This document shows, one piece after another, positions 23,498 through 32,460 of a stretch of 40,199 nt of DNA; the stretch's first letter is position 1, and each line of letters begins with the position of its first letter. The stretch is from Planctomycetota bacterium. GTDB lineage: Bacteria > Planctomycetota > UBA8742 > UBA2392. The stretch is from the NCBI GenBank assembly GCA_020425695.1, contig JAGQRE010000018.1, positions 1 to 40,199 on the forward strand, read 5' to 3'. The notes beneath the pieces were generated by a model. It was given only the letters and a program-made list of their open reading frames with translations, searched no databases and was not told the DNA's origin. A program made the position numbers and the translations under genes.

Positions 23498-25582
23498 ATG
23501 CGAATGTTGGTTGTCGTTGCTTTTCTCGTATTGGCGTCGAGTCTCGGTGCGCAAGCTTCGACTCGTGAAATGTCCGTCGAGTTGAATGTCGCCACACAGG
23601 CGTCACCGCCGAGAATCACCTTGAACTGGACGAATGTGTCCGGAACAACCGAGTATCAGGTCTACAAACGAACCTGGAACGGCGGAACATGGAGCAGTGC
23701 GCTGGCGACGTTGTCGTCCGGCACCCTTACATGGACGGATTCAAGCGTCAGCGTGGGCACCATCTATGAGTACGCGGTTGCTCGTGTTGCAAGCGGCTGG
23801 ACGGGTTGGGGATTCTGCTGTGCAGCGATTGACGCGCCAGCCGTGCACTCGCGCGGTAAGCTGATTCTGGTCGTTGACGACTCGTTCACCACGACACTTG
23901 CAACAAAGCTTGCGCGTCTTGAACAGGACCTCGTCGGCGACGGCTGGCAGGTGATTCGCCTGAATGTATCGCGGACCGCCACGCCGACCGCTGTGAGAAA
24001 CGTGATCAAAGCCCAGTGGCAGGCTGACACGACCAATACGAAAGCCGTGTTTCTGTTCGGCCATGTCCCGATTCCACACTCCGGTGAACTGAACCCTGAC
24101 GCGCATACGAACCACGTCGGCGCGTGGCCGACGGATGCGTACTACGGTGAAATGAACGGCAGTTGGACGGACAGCACGGTCAACAACACGACGTCCTCAA
24201 ACTCGCGAAACCACAACGTTCCCGGCGACGGTAAGTTTGACCAGAGCGCGATTACCAGCGCACTTGAGATGATGGTCGGGCGTGTGGACCTCGCCGAATT
24301 GCCTGCCTTCAGCCAGACTGAAGAGCAATTACTTGAGGCATACCTTGACAAGGACCATGAGTTCCGGACGACACAATGGCGCCCGCAGGACAAGGCTGTG
24401 GTGCGTGACAACTTCGGCGTGTTCGGCGGCGAGGGCTTTGCTGCCAGCGCATACCGCAGCTTCGTGCCGATGGTTGGTTCGGCAAACGTTACGACGATTG
24501 GCTCCGGTACGTTCTTCAGCACGCTTACCAGTGGCGACTACCTTTGGGCATACGGTTGCGGCGGCGGCAGCTACACCAGTGCGGGTGGCGTTGGTACCAC
24601 CAATGATTTTGCCGCGAACGCGGTTCAGGTTGCATTCACAAGCCTGTTCGGCAGCTACCACGGTGACTGGGACTACAGCAATGCGTTTCTTCGCGCGCCG
24701 CTTGCCAGCGGGAAGGCGCTGACGTGTGCGTGGTCCGGTCGACCTTGGTGGTACTTTCACAGCATGGGCATCGGCGAGCCAATCGGCATGAGCCACCTGG
24801 AGTCAATGAACGACGCCCCGCTCAGCAGCCAGTTCAATTATGGGGTGCAGATCAGCCTCATGGGTGATCCCACGTTGCGCCTTCACTATGTTGCACCCGC
24901 CACTTCGCCGGCGGCCAGCCAGACGGGCGGTACCGTGACGGTAAGCTGGGCAGCGAGTTCAGACACGGTGGACGGCTACCATGTCTATCGCTCAACGGCC
25001 CAGGGCGGCCCGTACACGCAGCTCACGACATCGCCTGTTACAGGCACCAGCTACGACGACACAAGCGCTCCGATTGGGCAGGTCTGGTACATGATTCGTG
25101 CCAGCAAGTTGCAGACGACGCCCAGTGGCAGCTACCACAACCTTGCGACGGGTGACTTCATCGACATCACAGTAACCGGCCAGCCGCCGGTAGTGGTTAC
25201 GCACCCCGGCGATGAAACACGCGAAGAAGGACAAACCGCTACGTTCAGTGTCGGGGCAACAGGAAGCTCGCTCAGCTACCAGTGGCAGCGCAACGGCAGC
25301 GATATCAGTGGCGCGAACTCAAACACCTACACAACTTCAACACTCACACTGGCCGACGACGGCGCAACATTCCGCTGCATCGTTACAAACGCCTACGGCA
25401 CGGAGACAAGCAGCGCAGCAACGCTGACGGTCACGCCGTACACCGGGCCAGCTACTTCGATGGGCGGCGGTGGGGGAGGCGGTGGCGGTTGCGTATCGGA
25501 GTTTTCCAGCCAGTCCGCGCTGTCACTCTGGCTGGTGATCGCAGCAGCAGGCCTGTTTTGCGTACGCCGGCGACGGATATGA
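23498..25582 (+). CDS. Large exported peptidase-like protein with Ig-like domain and C-terminal sorting tail
   Basis: A 694-residue exported protein. A signal peptide (MLVVVAFLVLASSLGAQA) precedes a fibronectin-III-like domain (about 28-115). Residues about 120-460 resemble the gingipain/C25-type clan CD fold: KLILVVDDSF, KAVFLFGHVPIPHSG with a candidate catalytic His, GAWPTDAYYGEMNG, and YLWAYGCGGGSYT with a candidate catalytic Cys. A second FN3-like domain (about 465-560) and an Ig-like domain (about 565-650; FSVGATGSSLSYQWQRNG) follow. The C-terminus is a run of nine Gly, a Cys, a hydrophobic helix (LWLVIAAAGLFCV) and RRRRI, a CTERM-type sorting signal. Peptidase activity is inference from His/Cys placement. 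The start follows AGGGG. Confidence 0.75.
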   Translation: MRMLVVVAFLVLASSLGAQASTREMSVELNVATQASPPRITLNWTNVSGTTEYQVYKRTWNGGTWSSALATLSSGTLTWTDSSVSVGTIYEYAVARVASGWTGWGFCCAAIDAPAVHSRGKLILVVDDSFTTTLATKLARLEQDLVGDGWQVIRLNVSRTATPTAVRNVIKAQWQADTTNTKAVFLFGHVPIPHSGELNPDAHTNHVGAWPTDAYYGEMNGSWTDSTVNNTTSSNSRNHNVPGDGKFDQSAITSALEMMVGRVDLAELPAFSQTEEQLLEAYLDKDHEFRTTQWRPQDKAVVRDNFGVFGGEGFAASAYRSFVPMVGSANVTTIGSGTFFSTLTSGDYLWAYGCGGGSYTSAGGVGTTNDFAANAVQVAFTSLFGSYHGDWDYSNAFLRAPLASGKALTCAWSGRPWWYFHSMGIGEPIGMSHLESMNDAPLSSQFNYGVQISLMGDPTLRLHYVAPATSPAASQTGGTVTVSWAASSDTVDGYHVYRSTAQGGPYTQLTTSPVTGTSYDDTSAPIGQVWYMIRASKLQTTPSGSYHNLATGDFIDITVTGQPPVVVTHPGDETREEGQTATFSVGATGSSLSYQWQRNGSDISGANSNTYTTSTLTLADDGATFRCIVTNAYGTETSSAATLTVTPYTGPATSMGGGGGGGGGCVSEFSSQSALSLWLVIAAAGLFCVRRRRI

Positions 25583-25688
25583 CGTTGCATCAACGAACGC
25601 GGCCACTATTGCCCTTCTTGGTTGGTGCTGACTTAGTGAGACCACGCCGACCCACGCCTTTTTGAACCACAACCTCGTTAACCGGTAT

Positions 25689-25709
25689 TGAGCGGCGCTG
25701 GGCCGCTCA
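25689..25709 (+). terminator. Hairpin before the EF-G paralogue
   Basis: Stem TGAGCGGC (25689-25696) pairs with GCCGCTCA (25702-25709) around loop GCTGG and is followed by T-rich sequence (TTCTGGTTATTCT). It either terminates the exported-protein transcript or is a leader hairpin 23 bases before the next start codon. Confidence 0.5.
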
Positions 25710-25732
25710 TTCTGGTTATTCTGGAGGTTGTC

Positions 25733-27814
25733 ATGAGATTGCTTAGAAACATCGGCATTATTGCGCACATCGACGCGGGCAAAACGACCGTGAGCGAGCG
25801 CTTCCTGTTCTACACAGGCCGGATCCACGCCACAGGAGAGACTCATGACGGTGCTTCGGTTCTGGACTTCGAGAAGATCGAACAGGAAAAGGGCATCACC
25901 ATCAACGCGGCGGCAACTTACTGCGAGTGGCGACATACACAGTCAGGCGTGCTTTGCCGCGTCAACTTGATCGACACGCCAGGTCACGTTGACTTCACAG
26001 CCGAGGTCGAACGCAGCCTGCGTGTGCTTGATGGAGCTATCTGTGTGCTTGACGCGAAAGAGGGCGTCGAGGCTCAAACCGAGACCGTTTGGCGGCAGGC
26101 AGATCGTTATCGCGTTCCTCGACTCACGTTCATCAACAAGATGGACAAGCGTGGTGCCGACTTTGACCGATGTCTGGCGCAGATCGCGACGCGCCTACGC
26201 ATTAGTCCTTTGGCAGTACAGGTACCCATTGGATCCGGAGACACGTTTGCGGGTGTGATCGATCTGCTGGCAATGCAGGCTGTCTATTGGCAGGGGCCAG
26301 ACGGGCTGGACATAGAGCGCGTTCCCATACCGGCCTCCCTCATGCAGAACGCGGAGAGTTACCGACAACGCATGCTTGAGACGTTGGGCGGGTTTGACGA
26401 CGTCATCGGCGCTCTGGTGCTTGAAAATCGATGGGACGAAATCGATCCAGTCGAAGTACGTACGGCGATTCGGCGGGCGACACTGGCTCGTCGACTTGTT
26501 CCCGTGCTTTGTGGTACGGCGCTGCGCAACGCCGGTGTGCAGACCTTGCTGGATGCAGTGGTCGACTACCTGCCTTCACCGGAGGAAGTTGCCATGCAGA
26601 GCGTGGTCGACGTTGAAACGGATGAGGCGCTGGAACTAACGCCGGATATGCCGAGCGTTGGTCTGGTTTTCAAGACCGTTCGTGACGAGTTTGGCACGCT
26701 AAGCTATGTCCGGCTGTTCAGCGGTGTGTTGTCGGTAGGCGACGTGCTAAGCAACGCGAGGACGGGTACACGGATTCGCATCGGTCGGTTGTTCCGCATG
26801 CATGCGGACAAACGCGAGCCTGTGAAACGGGCCGACGCTGGTGACTTTGTTGCGACCGTTGGCCTGGGTGAAACGCGTACTGGTGACACCCTGTGCAATT
26901 CGCTTCGTGTGGTGGCGATGGAGGCGATTCGCTTTCCAGAGCCGGTTATCACGATGTCGATTGAGGCAGAAACCAATGCTGAGGCGGACAAATTGGCCGA
27001 GGCTCTGGCGGTCAGGGCGCAGGACGATCCAACGCTACGCATCAGCACTGACCCTGACACAGGTCAGGTTCTGGTTGCCGGCATGGGTGAGTTGCAACTT
27101 ACCGTGTTGCAGGAACGGCTGCGTACGCTGCATGGGCTGAACGTGCTGCTGGGGGCACCACGTGTGGCGTTCCGAGAAGCGCCTCGTGTGAAAGCAGAAA
27201 CCGAAACCGAAGGACTGCACTCAAAGCAGACCGGCGGCGCGGGCAGTTATGGACACGTCAAATTCCGGTGGTCAAGCCTTCCAGCTGACCAGTATGACCA
27301 GGTGGAGTTTGTGGACGAAACTCGTGGCGGTGTGATACCCAGGGCATTTGTCCGTAGTGCTGAAGCGGGTTTACGCGAAGCAGCTTTGAGCGGTGGCCCG
27401 GCCGGGTTCCCGGTCGGTGGGTTCCGAGCGGTGTTGTATGACGGCTCGAATCATGATGTGGACGGCAAAGATTTCGCGTTTGCGTCAGCCGCCAGGATTG
27501 CGTTCCGAAAGCTGCTGGACGAAGTCGGTACCGAAGTGCTGGAGCCCGTCATGCGCGTGGAAGGTCGCGTGCCTGACGAATTCACTGGTGCCGTGGTCGG
27601 TGACCTGAACAAGCGCCGCGGTCGGATTCAGAGTGTCGAAGGTGTCGAGGGTGAAAGCGTCATCCGAGCAATCGTCCCGTTGGCGGAGATGTTCGGCTAT
27701 GTCGGTCAACTCCGCAGCCTGACACAGGGTCGTGGTGCCTACAGCATGGAGCCGGCTGGCTATGAGCAGGCGCCAGAGCACGTGAAGCAGCAGCTTCTGG
27801 CTGCACGCAAGTAG
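25733..27814 (+). CDS. Elongation factor G paralogue (translational GTPase)
   Basis: The 693-residue protein covers all five EF-G domains. GTPase motifs are G1 AHIDAGKTT, G2 GITI, G3 DTPGH and G4 NKMD. The C-terminal part has GGVIPRAFVRSAEAGLREA, GDLNKRRGRI and PLAEMFGYVGQLRSLTQGRGAYSME. It is not in a str operon (no rpsL, rpsG or tuf), and its G2 neighbourhood (DFEKIEQEKGITINAAAT) differs from housekeeping FusA. It is therefore probably a second EF-G of the kind found in planctomycetes and spirochaetes, where translocation and ribosome recycling can be split between paralogues. A TetM-like protection protein is less likely. The start follows GGAGG; the upstream open frame lacks homology. Confidence 0.85.
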   Translation: MRLLRNIGIIAHIDAGKTTVSERFLFYTGRIHATGETHDGASVLDFEKIEQEKGITINAAATYCEWRHTQSGVLCRVNLIDTPGHVDFTAEVERSLRVLDGAICVLDAKEGVEAQTETVWRQADRYRVPRLTFINKMDKRGADFDRCLAQIATRLRISPLAVQVPIGSGDTFAGVIDLLAMQAVYWQGPDGLDIERVPIPASLMQNAESYRQRMLETLGGFDDVIGALVLENRWDEIDPVEVRTAIRRATLARRLVPVLCGTALRNAGVQTLLDAVVDYLPSPEEVAMQSVVDVETDEALELTPDMPSVGLVFKTVRDEFGTLSYVRLFSGVLSVGDVLSNARTGTRIRIGRLFRMHADKREPVKRADAGDFVATVGLGETRTGDTLCNSLRVVAMEAIRFPEPVITMSIEAETNAEADKLAEALAVRAQDDPTLRISTDPDTGQVLVAGMGELQLTVLQERLRTLHGLNVLLGAPRVAFREAPRVKAETETEGLHSKQTGGAGSYGHVKFRWSSLPADQYDQVEFVDETRGGVIPRAFVRSAEAGLREAALSGGPAGFPVGGFRAVLYDGSNHDVDGKDFAFASAARIAFRKLLDEVGTEVLEPVMRVEGRVPDEFTGAVVGDLNKRRGRIQSVEGVEGESVIRAIVPLAEMFGYVGQLRSLTQGRGAYSMEPAGYEQAPEHVKQQLLAARK

Positions 27815-27818
27815 AAAC

Positions 27819-27842
27819 ACGGGGACGCGTCAGCGTCCCCGT
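27819..27842. terminator. Hairpin between convergent genes
   Basis: A perfect 10-bp stem (ACGGGGACGC at 27819-27828, GCGTCCCCGT at 27833-27842) with loop GTCA, placed between the EF-G paralogue and vWA gene stops. The flanking U-tracts are weak. Confidence 0.6.
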
Positions 27843-27847
27843 TCGCG

Positions 27848-28978
27848 TTAGCGTACGCGGCGTCGGCGGTTTTTCATGTAGTCTACGAAGATGTTGCCGC
27901 CGAGTTTGTCGAGGGCGCTGAAGTAGGCTCGCCCGCGATTCACCTGAGTTAGCTTGTCTACGAACTCAACGAGGTGCGGGTCTTGGGCGATCATGAATGT
28001 GCTGATCGTGATTCCGCGGCGGCGGCAGAGTTCAGCCTCTTCCAGCGTGCGGTTCACGATCAATGGGTCGAGGATCCAGCTTACGTTCCGGTACAACTGC
28101 CCCTGTTCGTGAATCACCGTTGGCTTGCCGTCGGTGACCATGAATATCTGCTTGTTCGTATGCTTCTGGCGACTCAGCAGGCGTTGCGCGAGGCGCAAGC
28201 CAGCCTGCGTGTTTGTGTGGAACGGGCCGACCTGCAGATAGGGCAACCGGTGGGCCGGTACTTGCTGCGCTTCGTTGCCGAACGTGATGACCTCGACACT
28301 GTCCTTGGGATACTTCTGCTTGATCAACTCGGTCAGTGCGATCGCTACTTTCTTGGCGGGTGTGATGCGATCTTCGCCGTACAGAATCATGCTGTGGCTG
28401 ATGTCGATCATCAGCACGGTTGCGCAACTCGCGTGTTGTTCGGTCTCGAAGACTTCGAGGTCGTCTTCAGTCAGCGACACGTCGTCGATGCCTCGCTTGA
28501 GCGCGTTTCGGATGCTCACGTTGTAGTCGATGTCGCTGGAAAGGTCGCCGAACGCAAAGGGTCGCGTCTCCGGAAGGCGCTCGTTGCTTGAGCCTGCATT
28601 CGGTGTGCGATGATCGCCGTCGCCCAGAGACTTCATGTCTTTGAATATGTGCTCAAGGCTATCTTTGCGGATGTTTCTTTCACCGCGCTTTGTCAGCTCA
28701 AAGGCAGTGCCCGCACCGCCCTCGGGATTGTTGGGGTCAAACTGTCCTTCGCGGCGGCGGATCAGACCCTCTTGCTCAAGCAGGTCTTTGAACTCGTCGA
28801 AGCTCATCTGGCCCTGCATCAGGTCGTGCCGTTCCCAGATGTCTTCCATCCACTGCAGTGCCTGATCGACATCGCCGCTCGCCATCAACAGCAGTTCGTT
28901 CCACAGCTTCATTAGCTGCTTCACACCCATCCGGCGAAGGGCTTCCTGCATGTCGAATTCTAGGTAGGCGATGTGCAT
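27848..28978 (-). CDS. von Willebrand factor A domain protein
   Basis: A 376-residue cytoplasmic protein. The N-terminal 150 residues are helical and charged (MKLWNELLLMASGDVDQALQWMEDIWERHD). The C-terminal vWA domain begins near residue 185. The MIDAS metal site is DISHS near residue 191, with the later Asp in VTDGKP. No membrane segment is seen. Such proteins often work with a MoxR-type AAA ATPase in metal or complex assembly, but no such ATPase is in the window. It lies 33 bases downstream of a YbhN-type gene on the same strand. Confidence 0.85.
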   Translation of the reverse strand: MHIAYLEFDMQEALRRMGVKQLMKLWNELLLMASGDVDQALQWMEDIWERHDLMQGQMSFDEFKDLLEQEGLIRRREGQFDPNNPEGGAGTAFELTKRGERNIRKDSLEHIFKDMKSLGDGDHRTPNAGSSNERLPETRPFAFGDLSSDIDYNVSIRNALKRGIDDVSLTEDDLEVFETEQHASCATVLMIDISHSMILYGEDRITPAKKVAIALTELIKQKYPKDSVEVITFGNEAQQVPAHRLPYLQVGPFHTNTQAGLRLAQRLLSRQKHTNKQIFMVTDGKPTVIHEQGQLYRNVSWILDPLIVNRTLEEAELCRRRGITISTFMIAQDPHLVEFVDKLTQVNRGRAYFSALDKLGGNIFVDYMKNRRRRVR

Positions 28979-29011
28979 GGTTCTGGAAACCAGACGTCAG
29001 AGTGCAACTCG

Positions 29012-30049
29012 TTATAAGTTTGACTGTACTTTCGCTCTTGTCGCGGCTTCTACTTCTTTATCAGGCAACACGGCGTCGCCGTGTACTGCCGCTTCGATGT
29101 CTTTCGGCCTCGGCAGAGCCCAACTTAGTGGCACGCCGACGATTGCCCAAGCCAACTGGATCAGCCTGCCGCTTAACGATAGCACAAGTGCCGGTTGTTC
29201 CGGTACTCCGCGTAAACCGAAGAAGTAAACGCTGGCAGCCTCACCGATGCCCCAGCCGCCGAAGCTGATAGGCAGTGCGGCCACCATGCCGGCAACGGGA
29301 ATCAACACTGCGTAGTCCGTCCAGATCAGCTGGATGCCGATACCCTGGCCGATGGCGATGTGCATGCCGATCCAGCCGGCCTGTGGAAGGATGCTAAGCA
29401 AAAGCGCCAGCAACAGACCTTTTTTGTGCCCACGATAAATCTGCATGGCTTCGTCGAATGCGCGGATCGTGTCGTGGAACGGAAGTTTGTTGGACAGCCC
29501 TTTGGGCACAAGCTTGCGAACGCGTCGGCTGGTCATGGCGATGATCGCTGCCGTCGCGCCACCGGTGAAAACGATGATCACGCCTGCCGCCTGCCGCATG
29601 GACTCATCCTGGATGCTGGGCATCAGCATCACCAGTGCAAGCGTCGCCAGCATGAACAGCCCGCACAATCGATCCACCAGCACGGCCGCAAAAGCCTGCG
29701 GTTTGCTGCGCGTAGCATTGGAGAGGTACAGCGCCTTGATCGCGTCGCCGCCCACAGATCCACCGGGAATGGCTGAGTTGTAGAACTGACCGACCAGCGT
29801 ATAGATCAGCATGCGCGTCAAGCTGACTTTGTGCCCGAGCACTTCGACGAGGATCTTGAGCCGAACGGCCGCGAAGACGAAGCTCATCAGCCCCAGCCCA
29901 AGCGCAATGAACAGCATCGAAGGCTTGACGCTGCGGGCTGTGTTCCAACTCTCAACGGGGTCAGTCCGGTAGCCGAACAGGTACACCAGAACCGCGAGGC
30001 TGAACACCAGCGGAAGGAAGCGGCGTGCAACTCGCAGAAGCTTCTTCAT
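29012..30049 (-). CDS. YbhN/UPF0104-type integral membrane protein
   Basis: A 345-residue protein with about eight hydrophobic segments, including FLPLVFSLAVLVYLFGY, SMLFIALGLGLMSFVFA and LLLALLLSILPQAGW. The family signature FYNSAIPGGSVGGDAIKALYL, then VDRLCGLFML and PISFGGWGIGEAASVYFF, is clear. Related domains include the flippase part of lysyl-phosphatidylglycerol synthase (MprF), so a lipid-handling role is likely but not shown. Same strand as the vWA gene with a short gap, so co-transcription is likely. Confidence 0.88.
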   Translation of the reverse strand: MKKLLRVARRFLPLVFSLAVLVYLFGYRTDPVESWNTARSVKPSMLFIALGLGLMSFVFAAVRLKILVEVLGHKVSLTRMLIYTLVGQFYNSAIPGGSVGGDAIKALYLSNATRSKPQAFAAVLVDRLCGLFMLATLALVMLMPSIQDESMRQAAGVIIVFTGGATAAIIAMTSRRVRKLVPKGLSNKLPFHDTIRAFDEAMQIYRGHKKGLLLALLLSILPQAGWIGMHIAIGQGIGIQLIWTDYAVLIPVAGMVAALPISFGGWGIGEAASVYFFGLRGVPEQPALVLSLSGRLIQLAWAIVGVPLSWALPRPKDIEAAVHGDAVLPDKEVEAATRAKVQSNL

Positions 30050-30108
30050 TGATCAGAGAATGTGTTGGAAGGGGGTTGCCTGCAATGGTCTGGGTGCCCG
30101 GTAAATGA

Positions 30109-30134
30109 ATGCGGCCGGCGTGCACCGGCCGCAT
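30109..30134 (-). terminator. Terminator downstream of the S41 protease
   Basis: Stem GCGGCCGG (30111-30118), loop CGTGCA, stem CCGGCCGC (30125-30132), extended by flanking A-T pairs. On the minus strand it follows the protease stop by about 20 bases and is followed by a weak U-rich run. Confidence 0.6.
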
Positions 30135-30154
30135 TTTTGTGCTGGCACGCTGGC

Positions 30155-32293
30155 CTACTTCATGACGGCCTTGTACTCCGGCACTTCCTTCGGGTCTTTG
30201 CCAATCTTCTTGTAGAGCTCTTCAACGCCCCGAAGGATGGTTTTGTCGCCCTGGAAGTTTTGCGTGAATTCGGCGCCACGATCATCCTGCACGCGGGCGC
30301 GAAGCGCGTAACGCAACTCGCGGCGCACGTCGTCGCGTGCCAGGGGTGTGTTCAGGCTCTGGTAGAGTTTCTCGAACTCAGGCCAGTTCGCCGTATCGAG
30401 CCCGTCGAAGGTCGCGAGCTTCATGTAGTCGGCTTTCTTGATTCCGACGTAGTTCTGGTCGAGGTAGTCCTCGAGCTTGCGCGACTCGCGCAGTTTGTCG
30501 ATGGCGTATACTTCCCACGGCTCAAGCAGATCCGGGCTCATGTAAATCTCGGGCGTCACGCCGCCTTCACCTTCGTAGCGGTCAATGCTGATCCCACTGG
30601 GCAGGTAGTAGGCGAAGACCGTGCATTTCAGCACCCGCGAATTGCCGCTCTTGTTTACGCCGAAGAAACTCTGGCCGATGCCTTTGCCGAAAGTGCGGCG
30701 GCCGATCAGAAGTGCGCGGTTGTTGTCTTTCAGCGCGCCGGAAAGCATTTCCGCCCCCGAAGCACTGTCGCCGTTGATCAGGCAGACCATTGGGATTTCT
30801 TCGTAGTCGCCTTTCTCAGCTTTCGGCAGCAGGTGCCGGCCTTCCCACGGCTTGTAGCGTCCGCCCGTGCTGGAGATCGTGCTGCCCTTCTTCAAGAACA
30901 TGCTGGCGATGTCGAGCACGGCCGTGAGCTGCCCGCCGCCGTTGTTCCGAAGATCAAGCACCAGCGTTTTCATCCCCTGACGGCGCAGGTTGTCGAGCGA
31001 CTCCTTCATGTCTGCCGCGCTGTTGGTGCCGAAGCGTGTAAGGCGTACGTAGCCGACCTGCCCGGGAAGCATTTCCTCAAGGGCGGTGTCTACTTTCACG
31101 ACACTGCGCGGAATTTCGAACTTGAGCTCCTTGTCTACGCCGCGGCGCATGACGAAGATCGTGGCCGTCGTGTTTTCGGGGCCACGGACGTATGCAATGC
31201 CGTCATCTAATGATGCCCCCGCAAGGTCAATCCGCTTGCCGCTGCCATCAAGAATCGCGACCAGCTTGTCGCCGGTGCGTACACCTGCTGCGTAGGCAGG
31301 CCCCTCATAAATCGGCTGGGTTACATAGATCAACCCATCATCGCCCATCGCGACGTGTGCACCAATGCCGACATAGCGACCCTCCTGGTCCTGGTTCATC
31401 TCGTCGATTTCTTCGCGAGTCAGGTAGGCGGCGTAGCGGTCAGTGGCGCTTGCCATGGCGCGGCAGGCGTTATCCACAAGGTTCTGGTTGTTCAGGTCCT
31501 GGTGTTTGTCTGCGTAAACAAAATAGTCGTTCACGTAGTGCTTCTTGATCGTGCGGATTTCGCTCTCGATCAGGTGATCCTTGCGCTTGAACTTGCCGGC
31601 CTTCATGTCCGTGACGGCCTGGTTGATTTTCACTACTTCGCGCCCGACCCGCGCGAGCCGTCCGATGTCTCCCGGTTCGCGTGACAGTGAGTCAATGCGC
31701 GCGGCGACTTCCTGTGGGTGGCCACGCTCGGAAAGTACAAGTGCGGCGCGTCCGACAAGTTCGTGGTTGGTTGAGGACAGGAACTCGCGAAGCTGCTCAA
31801 GGGCCAGCTCATCTTTCGCGTTAACGAGCAGGCATTCACAGAGCGCGGTACGAGCGCCGGCGCTGAGCTCTTCCGAGTCTTCCCACGCCATACGGACTCG
31901 CTCGATCAACTCGTCGTCTTCGGGCCCTTCCTGCGTGACCATCATGGCGGTCGCTTCGACGATCGCGCTGTCGTCGCTCTCAAGCAGGTTTCCCCAGGCC
32001 TCGTAAGCCAGCTCAGGCGTTCCGTACAGGGCAACGAGATGGCTGCAGACCATCTGCACGGCCTCGCTTTCGTTCTCGAGCTCGCTCTCGAAAGTGCCTA
32101 CCAGTTTGCTGCCTTCTTCAGTCTCGGCCATCTGGCGCAGTGCGAAGGCGTAGTCCCAAGCCTTTTCGGGGCGCTTTGAAATGCGCTCGATCAACTTGGC
32201 TGCTTCGCCGGCAAGTTTGTCGTCCTGAGCGGAAAGCATGCTCGGCGCAAAGGCGAGCAGCAACATCAACGAGGCAAGGGCGAGTTTCTTCAT
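30155..32293 (-). CDS. S41 (C-terminal processing) protease with PDZ domain
   Basis: The 712-residue exported protease has a signal peptide (LALASLMLLLAFAPSMLSAQ), a helical HEAT-like N-terminal region (about 25-230), a PDZ domain (about 310-390: GRYVGIGAHVAMGDDGLIYVTQPIYEGPA) and an S41 catalytic domain. The catalytic Ser lies in INGDSASGAEMLSGAL near residue 507, with the Lys in RRTFGKGIGQ near residue 534. The LRNNGGG motif that forms the substrate loop is present. It probably degrades or processes envelope proteins. The start is supported by AGGAAT upstream. Upstream 32294-32460 holds its promoter region and a terminator. Confidence 0.92.
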   Translation of the reverse strand: MKKLALASLMLLLAFAPSMLSAQDDKLAGEAAKLIERISKRPEKAWDYAFALRQMAETEEGSKLVGTFESELENESEAVQMVCSHLVALYGTPELAYEAWGNLLESDDSAIVEATAMMVTQEGPEDDELIERVRMAWEDSEELSAGARTALCECLLVNAKDELALEQLREFLSSTNHELVGRAALVLSERGHPQEVAARIDSLSREPGDIGRLARVGREVVKINQAVTDMKAGKFKRKDHLIESEIRTIKKHYVNDYFVYADKHQDLNNQNLVDNACRAMASATDRYAAYLTREEIDEMNQDQEGRYVGIGAHVAMGDDGLIYVTQPIYEGPAYAAGVRTGDKLVAILDGSGKRIDLAGASLDDGIAYVRGPENTTATIFVMRRGVDKELKFEIPRSVVKVDTALEEMLPGQVGYVRLTRFGTNSAADMKESLDNLRRQGMKTLVLDLRNNGGGQLTAVLDIASMFLKKGSTISSTGGRYKPWEGRHLLPKAEKGDYEEIPMVCLINGDSASGAEMLSGALKDNNRALLIGRRTFGKGIGQSFFGVNKSGNSRVLKCTVFAYYLPSGISIDRYEGEGGVTPEIYMSPDLLEPWEVYAIDKLRESRKLEDYLDQNYVGIKKADYMKLATFDGLDTANWPEFEKLYQSLNTPLARDDVRRELRYALRARVQDDRGAEFTQNFQGDKTILRGVEELYKKIGKDPKEVPEYKAVMK

Positions 32294-32399
32294 CGCAGTA
32301 TTCCTGGCTGTAGTTCTAACACTCGGTCTAACGCTGCGTCAGGCGGCTGAGTCTCTCAGCACCCGGCCCGGCGTCTAGACGGTTTCGACCCAGCATACC

Positions 32400-32426
32400 A
32401 AGGGGGCGCACAGGGCGCCCCCTTTT
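32400..32426 (-). terminator. Terminator of the coiled-coil lipoprotein gene
   Basis: Stem GGGGGCGC (32402-32409), loop ACAGG, stem GCGCCCCC (32415-32422), with A and T extensions. It lies about 35 bases past the lipoprotein stop. A TTTT run lies on the plus side; the minus side is less U-rich. Confidence 0.6.
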
Positions 32427-32460
32427 GCTTCATACGTATGTGAGGGCCCGGACAGGGCGA

